64,000 nt of DNA. Source: Bacillota bacterium. GTDB taxonomy: Bacteria; Bacillota; Bacilli; Paenibacillales; NBRC-103111. How positions within the stretch are numbered: the stretch's first letter is position 1; each line of letters begins with the position of its first letter. Where the stretch lies: assembly GCA_023393235.1 (NCBI GenBank), contig JAEWMH010000119.1, positions 1 through 64,000 on the forward strand, written 5' to 3'. The position numbers were made by a program, and so were the translations under genes. This document shows, piece after piece, positions 13,890-21,598 of this stretch. Under the pieces are notes generated by a model. The model did not search any database and was not told the DNA's origin. It saw only the letters and a program-made list of their open reading frames with translations.

Positions 13890-15017
13890 TTGAGTCTTTG
13901 GAAACAGGCAATTGAAGATGCGGTTCAAAAAACAAGAGCGAATATCGCGCGTTTTGGAGACCAGTTCCCCCATGTCAGTGAAAACGGCAAGTACCTGTTA
14001 AACGACAATACCGATTGGACGGACGGCTTCTGGTCCGGCATTCTCTGGCTCGCCTATGAATACAGCAAGGATGAAGCCATCCGGGAGGCTGCCGTAAAAA
14101 CAGTAGGGAACTTCCGCGACCGCCTGAATACCATGAAGAGTCTGGACCACCATGATATCGGCTTTCTGTATTCCCTTTCTTCCAAGGCTCAATGGATGAT
14201 CGAAAAGGATGAAGCTGCACGTGAGCTGACTATCGCTGCCGCCGATGTGCTGCTGCGCCGCTGGCGTCCCAAGGCCGGGTTGATCCAGGCCTGGGGCAGA
14301 GAAGGGGATGCCGAGAACGGCGGACGGATTATCATCGACTGCCTGATGAATCTGCCGCTTCTGTATTGGGCTTACGAACAAACCGGCAACGAGGATTACA
14401 AGAACAAGGCGATCCTGCATACCGAAAAATCCCGCCGGTTCCTGGTGCGCGGCGACGACTCCTCCTATCATACCTTCTGGTTTAATCCGGAGAATGGCGA
14501 GCCTGTCCGCGGCGGTACCCACCAAGGCAACACCGACGGCTCCACCTGGACCCGCGGCCAATCCTGGGGTGTCTACGGCTTTGCCCTGGGCTACCATTAC
14601 ACCAAGGATGACCGGTATCTCGATACCTCCAAAAGAATGGCTAAGTACTTCCTGGAGCGTCTGCCGGAAGATAATGTGGTCTATTGGGACTTCGACGTGG
14701 AAATCACACCGGAAACCAAACGTGACAGCTCCGCATCGGCCATCACGGCCTGCGGTATCCTGGAGCTTTTGAAGCATCTGCCTGAAAATGACCCTGACCG
14801 CGCTTATCTCGAGGAAGGTGTGCAGAAGACCATGGAGGGCCTGGTGAAGCAATATTCCACCATCAACCAGCCGGACGCCGAAGGCTTTATCGAGCATGGC
14901 TCCTATGCCGTGCGTCTGGGCCACAGCCCCGACGACTTCATGATCTGGGGCGACTACTACTACCTGGAAGCCTTGATGCGCCTGGAAAAAGGCCACAAAG
15001 GCTATTGGTACGAATAA
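13890..15017 (+). CDS. ugl: unsaturated glucuronyl hydrolase (GH88)
   Basis: A 375-residue alpha/alpha-barrel enzyme. From memory it is extremely similar to the characterised GH88 enzyme of strain GL1 (377 residues), sharing stretches such as LNDNTDWTDGFWSGILWL, LDHHDIGFLYSLS, NGGRIIIDC and RGGTHQGNTDGSTWTRGQ. The two key aspartates correspond to D89 and D150 here. Family members hydrate the 4,5-unsaturated uronate at the non-reducing end of disaccharides left by polysaccharide lyases (gellan, glycosaminoglycans), releasing a keto-uronate. I use the TTG at 13890, 9 bp after AGGAG; the ATG at 13881 touches the ribosome site. No signal peptide, so it acts in the cytoplasm on imported disaccharides. 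Confidence 0.93.
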   Translation: MSLWKQAIEDAVQKTRANIARFGDQFPHVSENGKYLLNDNTDWTDGFWSGILWLAYEYSKDEAIREAAVKTVGNFRDRLNTMKSLDHHDIGFLYSLSSKAQWMIEKDEAARELTIAAADVLLRRWRPKAGLIQAWGREGDAENGGRIIIDCLMNLPLLYWAYEQTGNEDYKNKAILHTEKSRRFLVRGDDSSYHTFWFNPENGEPVRGGTHQGNTDGSTWTRGQSWGVYGFALGYHYTKDDRYLDTSKRMAKYFLERLPEDNVVYWDFDVEITPETKRDSSASAITACGILELLKHLPENDPDRAYLEEGVQKTMEGLVKQYSTINQPDAEGFIEHGSYAVRLGHSPDDFMIWGDYYYLEALMRLEKGHKGYWYE

Positions 15018-15081
15018 GCCTCAATTGTAAGCAGAACTTGACCGCGGGAAGCACTAAGCGGAGCCTTAATATGAACAAAAA

Positions 15082-15114
15082 AACGCCGGCGCCCTCATCG
15101 GGAGGGACCGGCGT
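15082..15114. terminator. terminator between convergent ugl and the CDF gene
   Basis: AACGCCGG (15082-15089) pairs with CCGGCGTT (15107-15114), extended inside by CCCTC/GAGGG. The A-run at 15077-15083 gives a good T-tail on the minus strand, so it mainly serves the metal exporter gene. Confidence 0.75.
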
Positions 15115-15137
15115 TTCTGAATTTACTTAACGCTTCT

Positions 15138-16106
15138 TCACACCGGGCAGGAAAACCCGGGATCCTCATCCTCTCTCCCCCGTTCCGCCAGAAAACGGCG
15201 GCCGTATTCACCATGGGGATGGATTTGGGCATGTTCCGTTTGAATGGTGGCATGGACAATTCCGTATTTTTCCTTTAGCATCTCGTTAATCGCCAGGATC
15301 ACACACAGCGGCTGCATATCCTTGTTAACGAAAACGTGGGCGGTCAGGGAATAGTGCCCGCTGGAGATGGCCCACAGATGCATTTCATGTACATCCTCTA
15401 CTCCAGGGATAGACAGAATGTCTTGCTGGATCTGCTGAAGGTCGTATGTTTCAGGTACAGACTCCATCAGCACCATACAGGACTCCCGCAGAATGCGTAC
15501 GCCACCGGTTAAGATAATCCCGCCGATGGCAATACTGATGAAAGCATCCAGCCAATGCCAGCCTGTAGCGAGGATCAGCAGCGCGGAGGCGATTACCCCG
15601 ATGGAGCTTAACAGATCTCCGATAAAATGCCATAAGGCACTTTTTACATTGAGGTTATCCTCTTCCTTCATGCTTCTGCTGAGAACAACGGTAAGCACGA
15701 TGTTGACAATAAGGCCGATGGAGGAGATGGCCAGCATTACCGGATAATTCACTGCGGGCGGATCAATGAGGCGCCGGATGCCTTCAATCATAATACCGAT
15801 GGAAATTGCCGCCAAGGCCAGCCCGTTCAGAAAGGCTGCGATAATTTCAAAACGGAGGAAGCCGAAGGTAAACCGCGGAGTCGGCGGCCGGGATGCGAGA
15901 TAGATGGCCACCATACTCAGGGCAAGAGCGATTACATCGGAGATCATGTGGGCCGAATCTGAAAGCAAAGCCAGGGAATTGGACACCAGCCCGCCGACAA
16001 TCTCCACAAGCGTAAAAAACACGGTGATCCATAGGGTAATCCACAGTGTGCGTTTGGATGCCGTTTGCTGCTTCACATGCAGCTGATGGTGGAAGTCCTG
16101 AAACAA
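15138..16106 (-). CDS. cation diffusion facilitator, CzcD-type metal exporter
   Basis: A 322-residue protein with six transmembrane segments followed by a cytoplasmic domain. Metal-site residues are visible as SDSAHMISD in TM2 and SALWHFIGDLLSS in TM5, the HxxxD pattern of zinc-transporting CDF proteins. The C-terminal domain (about 210-300) has the conserved GVEDVHEMHLWAISSGHYSLTAHV. It should export Zn2+ or a similar divalent metal in exchange for protons. The TTG at 16106 is chosen because AAAGGAGGG lies 8 bp upstream; an upstream ATG at 16169 falls in the promoter. Followed by a terminator, single gene. Confidence 0.9.
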   Translation of the reverse strand: MFQDFHHQLHVKQQTASKRTLWITLWITVFFTLVEIVGGLVSNSLALLSDSAHMISDVIALALSMVAIYLASRPPTPRFTFGFLRFEIIAAFLNGLALAAISIGIMIEGIRRLIDPPAVNYPVMLAISSIGLIVNIVLTVVLSRSMKEEDNLNVKSALWHFIGDLLSSIGVIASALLILATGWHWLDAFISIAIGGIILTGGVRILRESCMVLMESVPETYDLQQIQQDILSIPGVEDVHEMHLWAISSGHYSLTAHVFVNKDMQPLCVILAINEMLKEKYGIVHATIQTEHAQIHPHGEYGRRFLAERGREDEDPGFSCPV

Positions 16107-16139
16107 GATGCCCGCCCTCCTTTTGAAGTTGATATCTGT

Positions 16140-16169
16140 AGTATACGTAATAGTGGAAATCCGTGGCAA
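16140..16169 (-). promoter_or_regulatory. promoter of the CDF exporter gene
   Basis: On the minus strand TTGCCA and TATACT are 18 bp apart, about 34 bp before the TTG start. The remaining sequence to 16370 shows only weak hairpins, for example one around GGACAA/TTGTCC near 16209-16229, and no ORF worth listing. Confidence 0.5.
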
Positions 16170-16373
16170 ATGAGCATTTTATGGATCCTGATAATGAAAA
16201 TTGCTCCAGATGGGGGACAATCCATGCTTGTTGTCCAACTTGTAACACAAATGAAATACAGGCGTTACCCTTCTCTAACAAGTCCGGGCTATGATAACAG
16301 CAAGACCCCCTTTTTTCATATATGATGGATTCGGCCCTGCCGCTACCGGCGAGGGTCACTTTTTTATTTACAA

Positions 16374-16399
16374 CAAAAAACCGGAGTCCGGCTCCGGTT
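16374..16399 (-). terminator. terminator of the PHP phosphatase gene
   Basis: CCGGAG (16381-16386) and CTCCGG (16392-16397) pair, and the A-run at 16374-16380 supplies the T-tail on the minus strand. Confidence 0.75.
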
Positions 16400-16430
16400 C
16401 CTGCGAAATCATATGATTGTTTGTGGCCGA

Positions 16431-17237
16431 TCAGAGGGGAACGGCAATACGCTTCTTGGCGCTGAAATATACCCATTCCGCGTAGCCGATATCCTTCAGG
16501 CGGCGGGCCACCAGCTCCCAATCATCGCCCACCCGTTCCGGGTCATGGGCGTCTGAGCCGAAGGTTACGGAAACGCCGTAACGCAGCGCCATCTCCAAAA
16601 TCTCGTCCGAAGGATACCAGCCCCCCACATCCTTGGTTTTCCCGGAGGTGTTCACCTCTATGGCCATCCCTGCTTCTCCAATGATCTGAAGTGTCTTCTC
16701 CACCGCTTCCGTGCGGATATCCGAAAAAGCGGGGTAAAAGCCCTTCATGGCATCAATGTGCCCGAGAATTTGGAACATGCCGCTTTTGGCTGACTGGAGG
16801 ATCAGTTCGTAATACTGCTCTTTCTCACGGATTTTCTCCGGTTCCGACAAACCCTTGAAGCGTCTTTTATTGAAAATGCTGACCCCACCGGATTGGTGAA
16901 CCGACCCGATGATGTAATCAAAGGGGTACTTGTCATAGATCGCCCGGTACGCCCCAACATGCTCAGGAAAAAAGTCCGATTCCACTCCAAGCAGCACCTC
17001 AATCCGTCCCCGGTACTCCTCTTTTAGGGCCAGCACTTCCTCCACGTAACGGGGAAATTCGCTTTTGGCCATGGCGATGCGCGGCTGCGCATGGTCGGAT
17101 TTTTCGCCGAAATAGGGGGAATGATCCGAGATGCCGATGACCTGCAATCCCCCGCGGAGCGCCGCTTCAACGTAATCGCGGATTTGGCCGCGGGCGTGGC
17201 CGCAACGGCTGTGATGGGTATGCAAATCGAATTTCAT
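16431..17237 (-). CDS. hisJ: histidinol-phosphatase of the PHP family
   Basis: A 268-residue protein. The PHP-domain metal motifs are visible: DLHTHHSRCGHA at residues 4-15, GISDHSPYF, a glutamate in LLGVESDFF, GSVHQSG, HIDAMK and GSDAHDP near the end. The order matches HisJ/HisK-type histidinol-phosphatases, which dephosphorylate histidinol phosphate in histidine synthesis; other PHP phosphoesterases share the fold, so the substrate is inferred. The ribosome site AAAGGAGAACAA precedes the ATG. It begins 37 bp after the LysR gene on the same strand and may be co-transcribed with it. No other his gene is nearby. Confidence 0.8.
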   Translation of the reverse strand: MKFDLHTHHSRCGHARGQIRDYVEAALRGGLQVIGISDHSPYFGEKSDHAQPRIAMAKSEFPRYVEEVLALKEEYRGRIEVLLGVESDFFPEHVGAYRAIYDKYPFDYIIGSVHQSGGVSIFNKRRFKGLSEPEKIREKEQYYELILQSAKSGMFQILGHIDAMKGFYPAFSDIRTEAVEKTLQIIGEAGMAIEVNTSGKTKDVGGWYPSDEILEMALRYGVSVTFGSDAHDPERVGDDWELVARRLKDIGYAEWVYFSAKKRIAVPL

Positions 17238-17274
17238 GGTTGTTCTCCTTTAAAACGTCTGCGTTGTCGGCGCC

Positions 17275-18177
17275 TTATTCCGAACCGAGAAACTGGTTTT
17301 GCGGCATTCCCTTCAAGTCGCTCAGGAATTGCTGCATAGCGGAACTGAGGTAACGCCCTGATTTATATACTACCCCAACCGGGTGGCTAATCTCCAATTC
17401 ATTGACCTGAATCATTTTAAGGGTGCCCAAACGCAGTTCCTTGGCAATGGACAATCTGGAGATAATGGCGGCGCCCATATTCAGCTCCACCATCCGTTTT
17501 ACTTCTTCGCTGCTGGAAAGCTCCATCACCGTCTGCGGCACAATGTCCAGCTTCTTGAATAACTGGTCCACAAACCGGCGTCCCGCCGTATCCTGGGAGA
17601 GCATCACCAGGGGAATGTGGCGCAATTCCTCAATAGTGGCAAATTCCTGTGATGCCAGCGGATGATCCGGGGCTACCACAAGCTCGAAGGTATCGTAATA
17701 CAGGATAGACGATTCCAGATACGGATTTTTCTCGAACAGATACGCAATTCCAATGTCCACGCTGCCGTTTTCCACACTGGCCATAATCTGGGAGGAAGGC
17801 ATGGAGTGAATAGTGATTTTAATCAGGGGAAACTGGTTCTGAAAATACGAAAGAACCCTCGGCAGCGTCTGCATGGCGATGGAGGTGGTGGTCCCCAGAT
17901 GGATATGGCCCTGGGGAGTATTCTCTAAGTCGGCCAGGCGCTGCTTGAGCTCTTCTACAGTACGGACAATTTTCATGGCATGCTCCAGAAAAACCCGGCC
18001 GCTGTCCGTTAGGGTAACAGGCTGGTTCCGGTCAATCAGCACGCTTTGGTATTCGTCCTCCAGACTCTTGATCTGGGCGGATACTGCGGGTTGGGTAAGG
18101 TTGAGAATCTCTCCCGCCTTGCGGAAGCTCATGGTTTTGGAGATCGTAATAAAGGTTTCCAATTGATTCATATTCAT
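17275..18177 (-). CDS. LysR-family transcriptional regulator
   Basis: A 300-residue protein of standard LysR length. The HTH lies at about residues 18-50 (SFRKAGEILNLTQPAVSAQIKSLEDEYQSVLIDR) and the effector domain follows. It is of the CysL/CbbR-like branch by general pattern (GHIHLGTTTSIAMQTLPRVLSYF), but I cannot name a target. The ribosome site GGAGGGCCC lies before the ATG. The upstream 220 bp are very AT-rich, with ATAAATT/AATTTAT motifs that could be its operator. The hisJ gene is immediately downstream. Confidence 0.85.
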   Translation of the reverse strand: MNMNQLETFITISKTMSFRKAGEILNLTQPAVSAQIKSLEDEYQSVLIDRNQPVTLTDSGRVFLEHAMKIVRTVEELKQRLADLENTPQGHIHLGTTTSIAMQTLPRVLSYFQNQFPLIKITIHSMPSSQIMASVENGSVDIGIAYLFEKNPYLESSILYYDTFELVVAPDHPLASQEFATIEELRHIPLVMLSQDTAGRRFVDQLFKKLDIVPQTVMELSSSEEVKRMVELNMGAAIISRLSIAKELRLGTLKMIQVNELEISHPVGVVYKSGRYLSSAMQQFLSDLKGMPQNQFLGSE

Positions 18178-18404
18178 TTGATTGGGCCCTCCTGGACTAC
18201 GGCTGCAGCATTCCGGCGGTTGACCGAAATAAAAAAATATAGATTTAATTTATGGAAATAATCACGTATATAAAATAAATTTCTCAATGTTCCTATTATA
18301 TGCGATTCAAACTCTGGAAGCAATTATAACTTTCGGCATATTTTTTGGAGAGGGACGGCCAGCCCAAAAAGCCCTCCGGGGAGGGCAGTTACAGTTCAAT
18401 GGAA

Positions 18405-19943
18405 TTATGTGCGGCTGCGTTTGGAGCCGGGCCCCAATTCCTGACCCGCAGGCGGATCCAACGGGATCAGCACGCAGAAGCGGATTTCATTGCCCTCGCA
18501 TTCGGCCCAAATCTTCCCCGCGTGGGCTTCCACGATGCTTTTGGCAATGGCCAGACCCAGGCCTGACCCGCCCCCGGCAGAGGTGCGGGCGGTATCCACC
18601 CGGTAGAACCGGTCGAATACCCGGCGAAGCTCATCCTCCGAAATCGGATCGCCCTGGTTAATAATACAGACCCGGGCATACCCATTATCCCGGTCCATTT
18701 TGACGGTGACGACACCGGGTTTGTGGCTGTATTTCACCGCATTGACCAGGAGATTTTCGGCGACCCGGATCATCTGGGCGGCATCGATCATGGCGTAGAG
18801 CCGTTCGGGGAGAATATCCTTCACCAGTACCAGGGAATTTTCCTCCGCGTAGGTGACCAGCTCCTCCGTCAGCTGCTCCAATAGCTCATTAACGCAGACC
18901 CGTTCCAGATTCATGCTCACAATTTGATTGGACAGCTTGGTGTACTCGAACAGATCGTCGATCAGCACCTTCAGCTTTTCCGACTTGCTGTAGGCAATTT
19001 GGGCGTAATTATGGGCTTGTGCCTCATCCTCGAAGTGGCGGTCCTTCAAAAGCCGCAGATACCCCATTATGAGGGTTAGCGGAGTCCGCAGATCGTGAGA
19101 GACATTGGTGATCAGCTCATTTTTGGTCCGTTCCGCCCGGCGCTCCTCTTCCATGGTGGTCTGCAGGGCGGCGGTCATCCGGTTGATGGTGGAAGCCAGG
19201 GAGGCCAGCTCATCCTTCGAACGCAGCGGCACGCGGAATTGGAGATTGCCCTTGGAGATTTCCTGCAGGCCGCTGGCGAGCTCTTCGATATAGTCCATCT
19301 TCCGCTTGGTCAGCCAGTAGAACAAAAAGATAAAGGCCGCAATAGCTGTCATCAGGGTGAAGGGGCTGGAGCCTCTTTTGTAGGAAATGCTGGGCTGGGG
19401 AACGCCGCTGACAATCAGATAAGCAGGCTGGTCCTTCAGATCAACGGGGTAGAAGCTGGTGAATTCCTGAACCGGGGTGCTGGTGTAACGCCGTTCCATA
19501 GCCTTGGAAATGATGCTATGGATGTCCACTTGGGTTTCGGTGGCATCAGGCGTTTTGAAAAAAACCTTTCCCTCCAGGTCCGTCAAAAGCGCCTTGTTGC
19601 CCGAAAAACCCGCATTGCGGGTAATATAGTCGGTAATCCCCTGGTAGCTGACATCGGGAGTTTTAATATAAGAGGCGATGGCCCGTGCCTGGTCGTCGAT
19701 TTTTTCGATGCCGTATTGGTAATCCAGAACAGGGGAACGGTTCAGCTCCCCGAAGAAAACGTTCACCACCACATACACAAGAGCTGCGGCAGACAGACAC
19801 AGCACAAAGGTAAACATCAGCTGAAGCCGGATGCTGCGGATAATGCTGAGACGGGTAGTCTCCGCCGCTCTGCGGCAGACGCTCCCCAGCCGCTGGAGGC
19901 GGTTCCAGAATAGAAGCCTGCGTATCCCCGGTTTAAGCTTCAA
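18405..19943 (-). CDS. membrane sensor histidine kinase with HAMP domain
   Basis: About 512 residues when started at the TTG overlapping the end of the response regulator gene. That start is tentative: the frame remains open 23 codons further upstream to an ATG at 20012, which would overlap the regulator by 80 bp. A transmembrane helix near residue 40-60, an extracellular sensor domain of about 130 residues and a second helix (MTAIAAFIFLFYWLT) precede a HAMP linker. The H-box NVSHDLRTPLTLIMGYLRLL holds the phosphorylated histidine; N-box (AENLLVNAVKYS), DxF-like FDRFYRVD and GSGLGLAIAKSIVEAH complete the kinase. It pairs with the OmpR-type regulator just upstream. The stimulus is unknown. Confidence 0.88.
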   Translation of the reverse strand: MKLKPGIRRLLFWNRLQRLGSVCRRAAETTRLSIIRSIRLQLMFTFVLCLSAAALVYVVVNVFFGELNRSPVLDYQYGIEKIDDQARAIASYIKTPDVSYQGITDYITRNAGFSGNKALLTDLEGKVFFKTPDATETQVDIHSIISKAMERRYTSTPVQEFTSFYPVDLKDQPAYLIVSGVPQPSISYKRGSSPFTLMTAIAAFIFLFYWLTKRKMDYIEELASGLQEISKGNLQFRVPLRSKDELASLASTINRMTAALQTTMEEERRAERTKNELITNVSHDLRTPLTLIMGYLRLLKDRHFEDEAQAHNYAQIAYSKSEKLKVLIDDLFEYTKLSNQIVSMNLERVCVNELLEQLTEELVTYAEENSLVLVKDILPERLYAMIDAAQMIRVAENLLVNAVKYSHKPGVVTVKMDRDNGYARVCIINQGDPISEDELRRVFDRFYRVDTARTSAGGGSGLGLAIAKSIVEAHAGKIWAECEGNEIRFCVLIPLDPPAGQELGPGSKRSRT

Positions 19944-20628
19944 TTTTGTAGCCGACCCCCCAAACGGTTTTGATATATTTGGGCTGGCGCGGGTTCTCCT
20001 CGGTTTTTTCACGGATCTTGCGGATATGGACCATCACGGTGTTGTCGGATTCGAAGAAGGCTTCGCCCCACACCGATTCATAAATACGTTCAATGCTGAA
20101 TACCATGCCGCGGTTGCGGGCCAACAGATCCAGAATAGCGAATTCCCGCGGGGTCAGCTTCACGTCGCGGCCATCCACCTTCACCTCATGGGTAGTGGTA
20201 TTGATAATGAGATCGTCGATCTCGATTTCGTTTTCCTTCCGGGCGTTGGGCACATTCAACCGGGTGTACCGGCGGAGCTGGGATTTCACCCGGGCCATCA
20301 GCTCCAGAGGGTTAAAGGGTTTGGACATATAGTCGTCGGCTCCGGTAGAGAGGCCCATAATTTTGTCCATGTCCTGGCTTTTGGCGGACAGCATGATGAT
20401 GGGCATATTGCGCTGCTCGCGGATTTTCAGGCAGGTTTGGATCCCGTCCAGCTTGGGCATCATCACGTCAAGAATCACCAGATCCACCACCTGCTTGGAC
20501 ACCACGTCCAGGGCCTCCAGGCCGTCGGAGGCTTTCAGAATGTTATAACCGTCGTTAGTCAAATAAATCTCCAACAGATCAAGGATGTCCTTTTCGTCAT
20601 CCACCACAAGGATCGTTTCGGAGGGCAT
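19933..20628 (-). CDS. OmpR/PhoB-family response regulator
   Basis: A 231-residue protein. The receiver domain shows the acidic pair VVDDEKD, the phospho-acceptor VILDVMMPKLDG and the conserved lysine in MSKPFNPLEL. The C-terminal winged helix (LTPREFAILDLLARNRGMVFSIERIYESVWGEAFFESDNTVMVHIRKIREKTE) is of the OmpR type. I choose the ATG at 20628, 8 bp after GAAGGAG, not the earlier ATG at 20655. First gene of the two-component operon. Evenly spaced direct repeats in its own upstream region suggest autoregulation. Confidence 0.9.
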   Translation of the reverse strand: MPSETILVVDDEKDILDLLEIYLTNDGYNILKASDGLEALDVVSKQVVDLVILDVMMPKLDGIQTCLKIREQRNMPIIMLSAKSQDMDKIMGLSTGADDYMSKPFNPLELMARVKSQLRRYTRLNVPNARKENEIEIDDLIINTTTHEVKVDGRDVKLTPREFAILDLLARNRGMVFSIERIYESVWGEAFFESDNTVMVHIRKIREKTEENPRQPKYIKTVWGVGYKIEA

Positions 20629-20681
20629 GGGATTCACTCCTTCGGATACGCACATACTTTTGGTTTCATTTTATCGGCAAG

Positions 20682-20721
20682 ATCTTAACAGGGCATACGG
20701 GCAAATCTTAAGAATATCTTA
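20682..20721 (-). promoter_or_regulatory. direct repeats upstream of the response regulator
   Basis: On the plus strand ATCTTAA occurs at 20682 and 20705, with ATCTTA at 20716 (offsets 23 and 11 bp). Direct repeats near an 11-bp period are typical binding sites for OmpR-family regulators, so these are candidate autoregulatory boxes. Confidence 0.45.
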
Positions 20722-20744
20722 GGGTGTGTTTGCAAACACGCCCT
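20721..20744. repeat. 24-bp near-perfect palindrome with TTTGCAAA core
   Basis: AGGGTGTGTTTG is mirrored by CAAACACGCCCT with one mismatch. A related palindrome with the same TGTTTGCAAAC core lies at 54162. It sits between the response regulator promoter and the end of the HAD gene. Confidence 0.55.
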
Positions 20745-20747
20745 AGC

Positions 20748-20782
20748 ATAAGCCCCTCCCGCGCAGGAAGGGGCTTCGCTTA
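20748..20782 (-). terminator. hairpin after the HAD phosphatase gene
   Basis: AAGCCCCT (20750-20757) pairs perfectly with AGGGGCTT (20769-20776), with ATAAG/CTTAT outside. There is no clear T-run on the minus strand, so its efficiency is doubtful. Confidence 0.4.
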
Positions 20783-20810
20783 TGGAGCTGTGGGTATAGG
20801 CTAATAGAGT

Positions 20811-21593
20811 TTAAGCCTTCAGCCACCGGTAAAAGTCCATCAGATGACGGATGCTGACATCCGGCCTGATGCCGGTGCTCTCAATCAGCGCCTCATAATT
20901 ATGTGGCCCAGCCAGCCCGGTCAGCACCAGCGCGGTGCGGGTGCCTGCCGCCGCACCTGCAGCGATATCGGTGCGGAGGTTGTCGCCTACCATCCAGATG
21001 TCCTCCGGCGGCAGGCCCAGCAGCTCGATGCCGTACCGGCTGATAATGGGAGACGGTTTGCCGATCACCACCGGCTCCGTTTCGGAAGCCGTTCGGATGG
21101 CGGCGCCGATGGCTCCTGAGCCGGGAATGGGCCCATTTTCCTTCGGGAGAAGATGGTCGGGGTTCGTCTGGATATACATGGCCCCGCCGCGGATAGCATT
21201 CACTGCCTGGGTCAGCTTGGCATAGGTGAATTCCCGGTCGATGCCCTGAACCACGTAGTCCGGCGCCTCTGCCGTAAGCACAAATCCCGCTGCCGTTAAG
21301 GTTTCCTGAAGCGCCTGTTCCCCGATGCACAGCACCCGATTGCCTTGTCCGTGCAAGCCGATATAGCGGGCTGCCGCCATCCCGGAGGTAAGCACCTCCT
21401 CGGGGGCCACCGGAATTCCGGTAAGCTCTTCCAGAAGCGCCGCCACCTCAACGGGATGCACCGTGGAGTTATTGGTCAGAAACAGATAAGGCCAGCCTTC
21501 GCTCCGCAGAGCTCCGATGAATTCATCCGCATAGAGAATGGGATTCCGTCCGGCGTACATGGTTCCGTCCAAATCAATAATAAATCCCGGCAT
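20811..21593 (-). CDS. HAD-superfamily subfamily IIA phosphatase (NagD/AraL-like)
   Basis: A 260-residue protein. Motif I is FIIDLDGTMY (residues 4-13), motif II FLTNNST, the lysine of motif III lies in VVIGKPSP and motif IV is WMVGDNLRTDIAAG. This set defines the HAD-IIA group that dephosphorylates small sugar or glycerol phosphates; the true substrate is not evident. The ATG at 21593 has GCAGGAGG 9 bp upstream, while the TTG at 21602 has no room for one. The ribosome site lies within the end of helD2, so the two genes are translationally linked. Confidence 0.85.
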   Translation of the reverse strand: MPGFIIDLDGTMYAGRNPILYADEFIGALRSEGWPYLFLTNNSTVHPVEVAALLEELTGIPVAPEEVLTSGMAAARYIGLHGQGNRVLCIGEQALQETLTAAGFVLTAEAPDYVVQGIDREFTYAKLTQAVNAIRGGAMYIQTNPDHLLPKENGPIPGSGAIGAAIRTASETEPVVIGKPSPIISRYGIELLGLPPEDIWMVGDNLRTDIAAGAAAGTRTALVLTGLAGPHNYEALIESTGIRPDVSIRHLMDFYRWLKA

Positions 21594-21598
21594 GCCTC

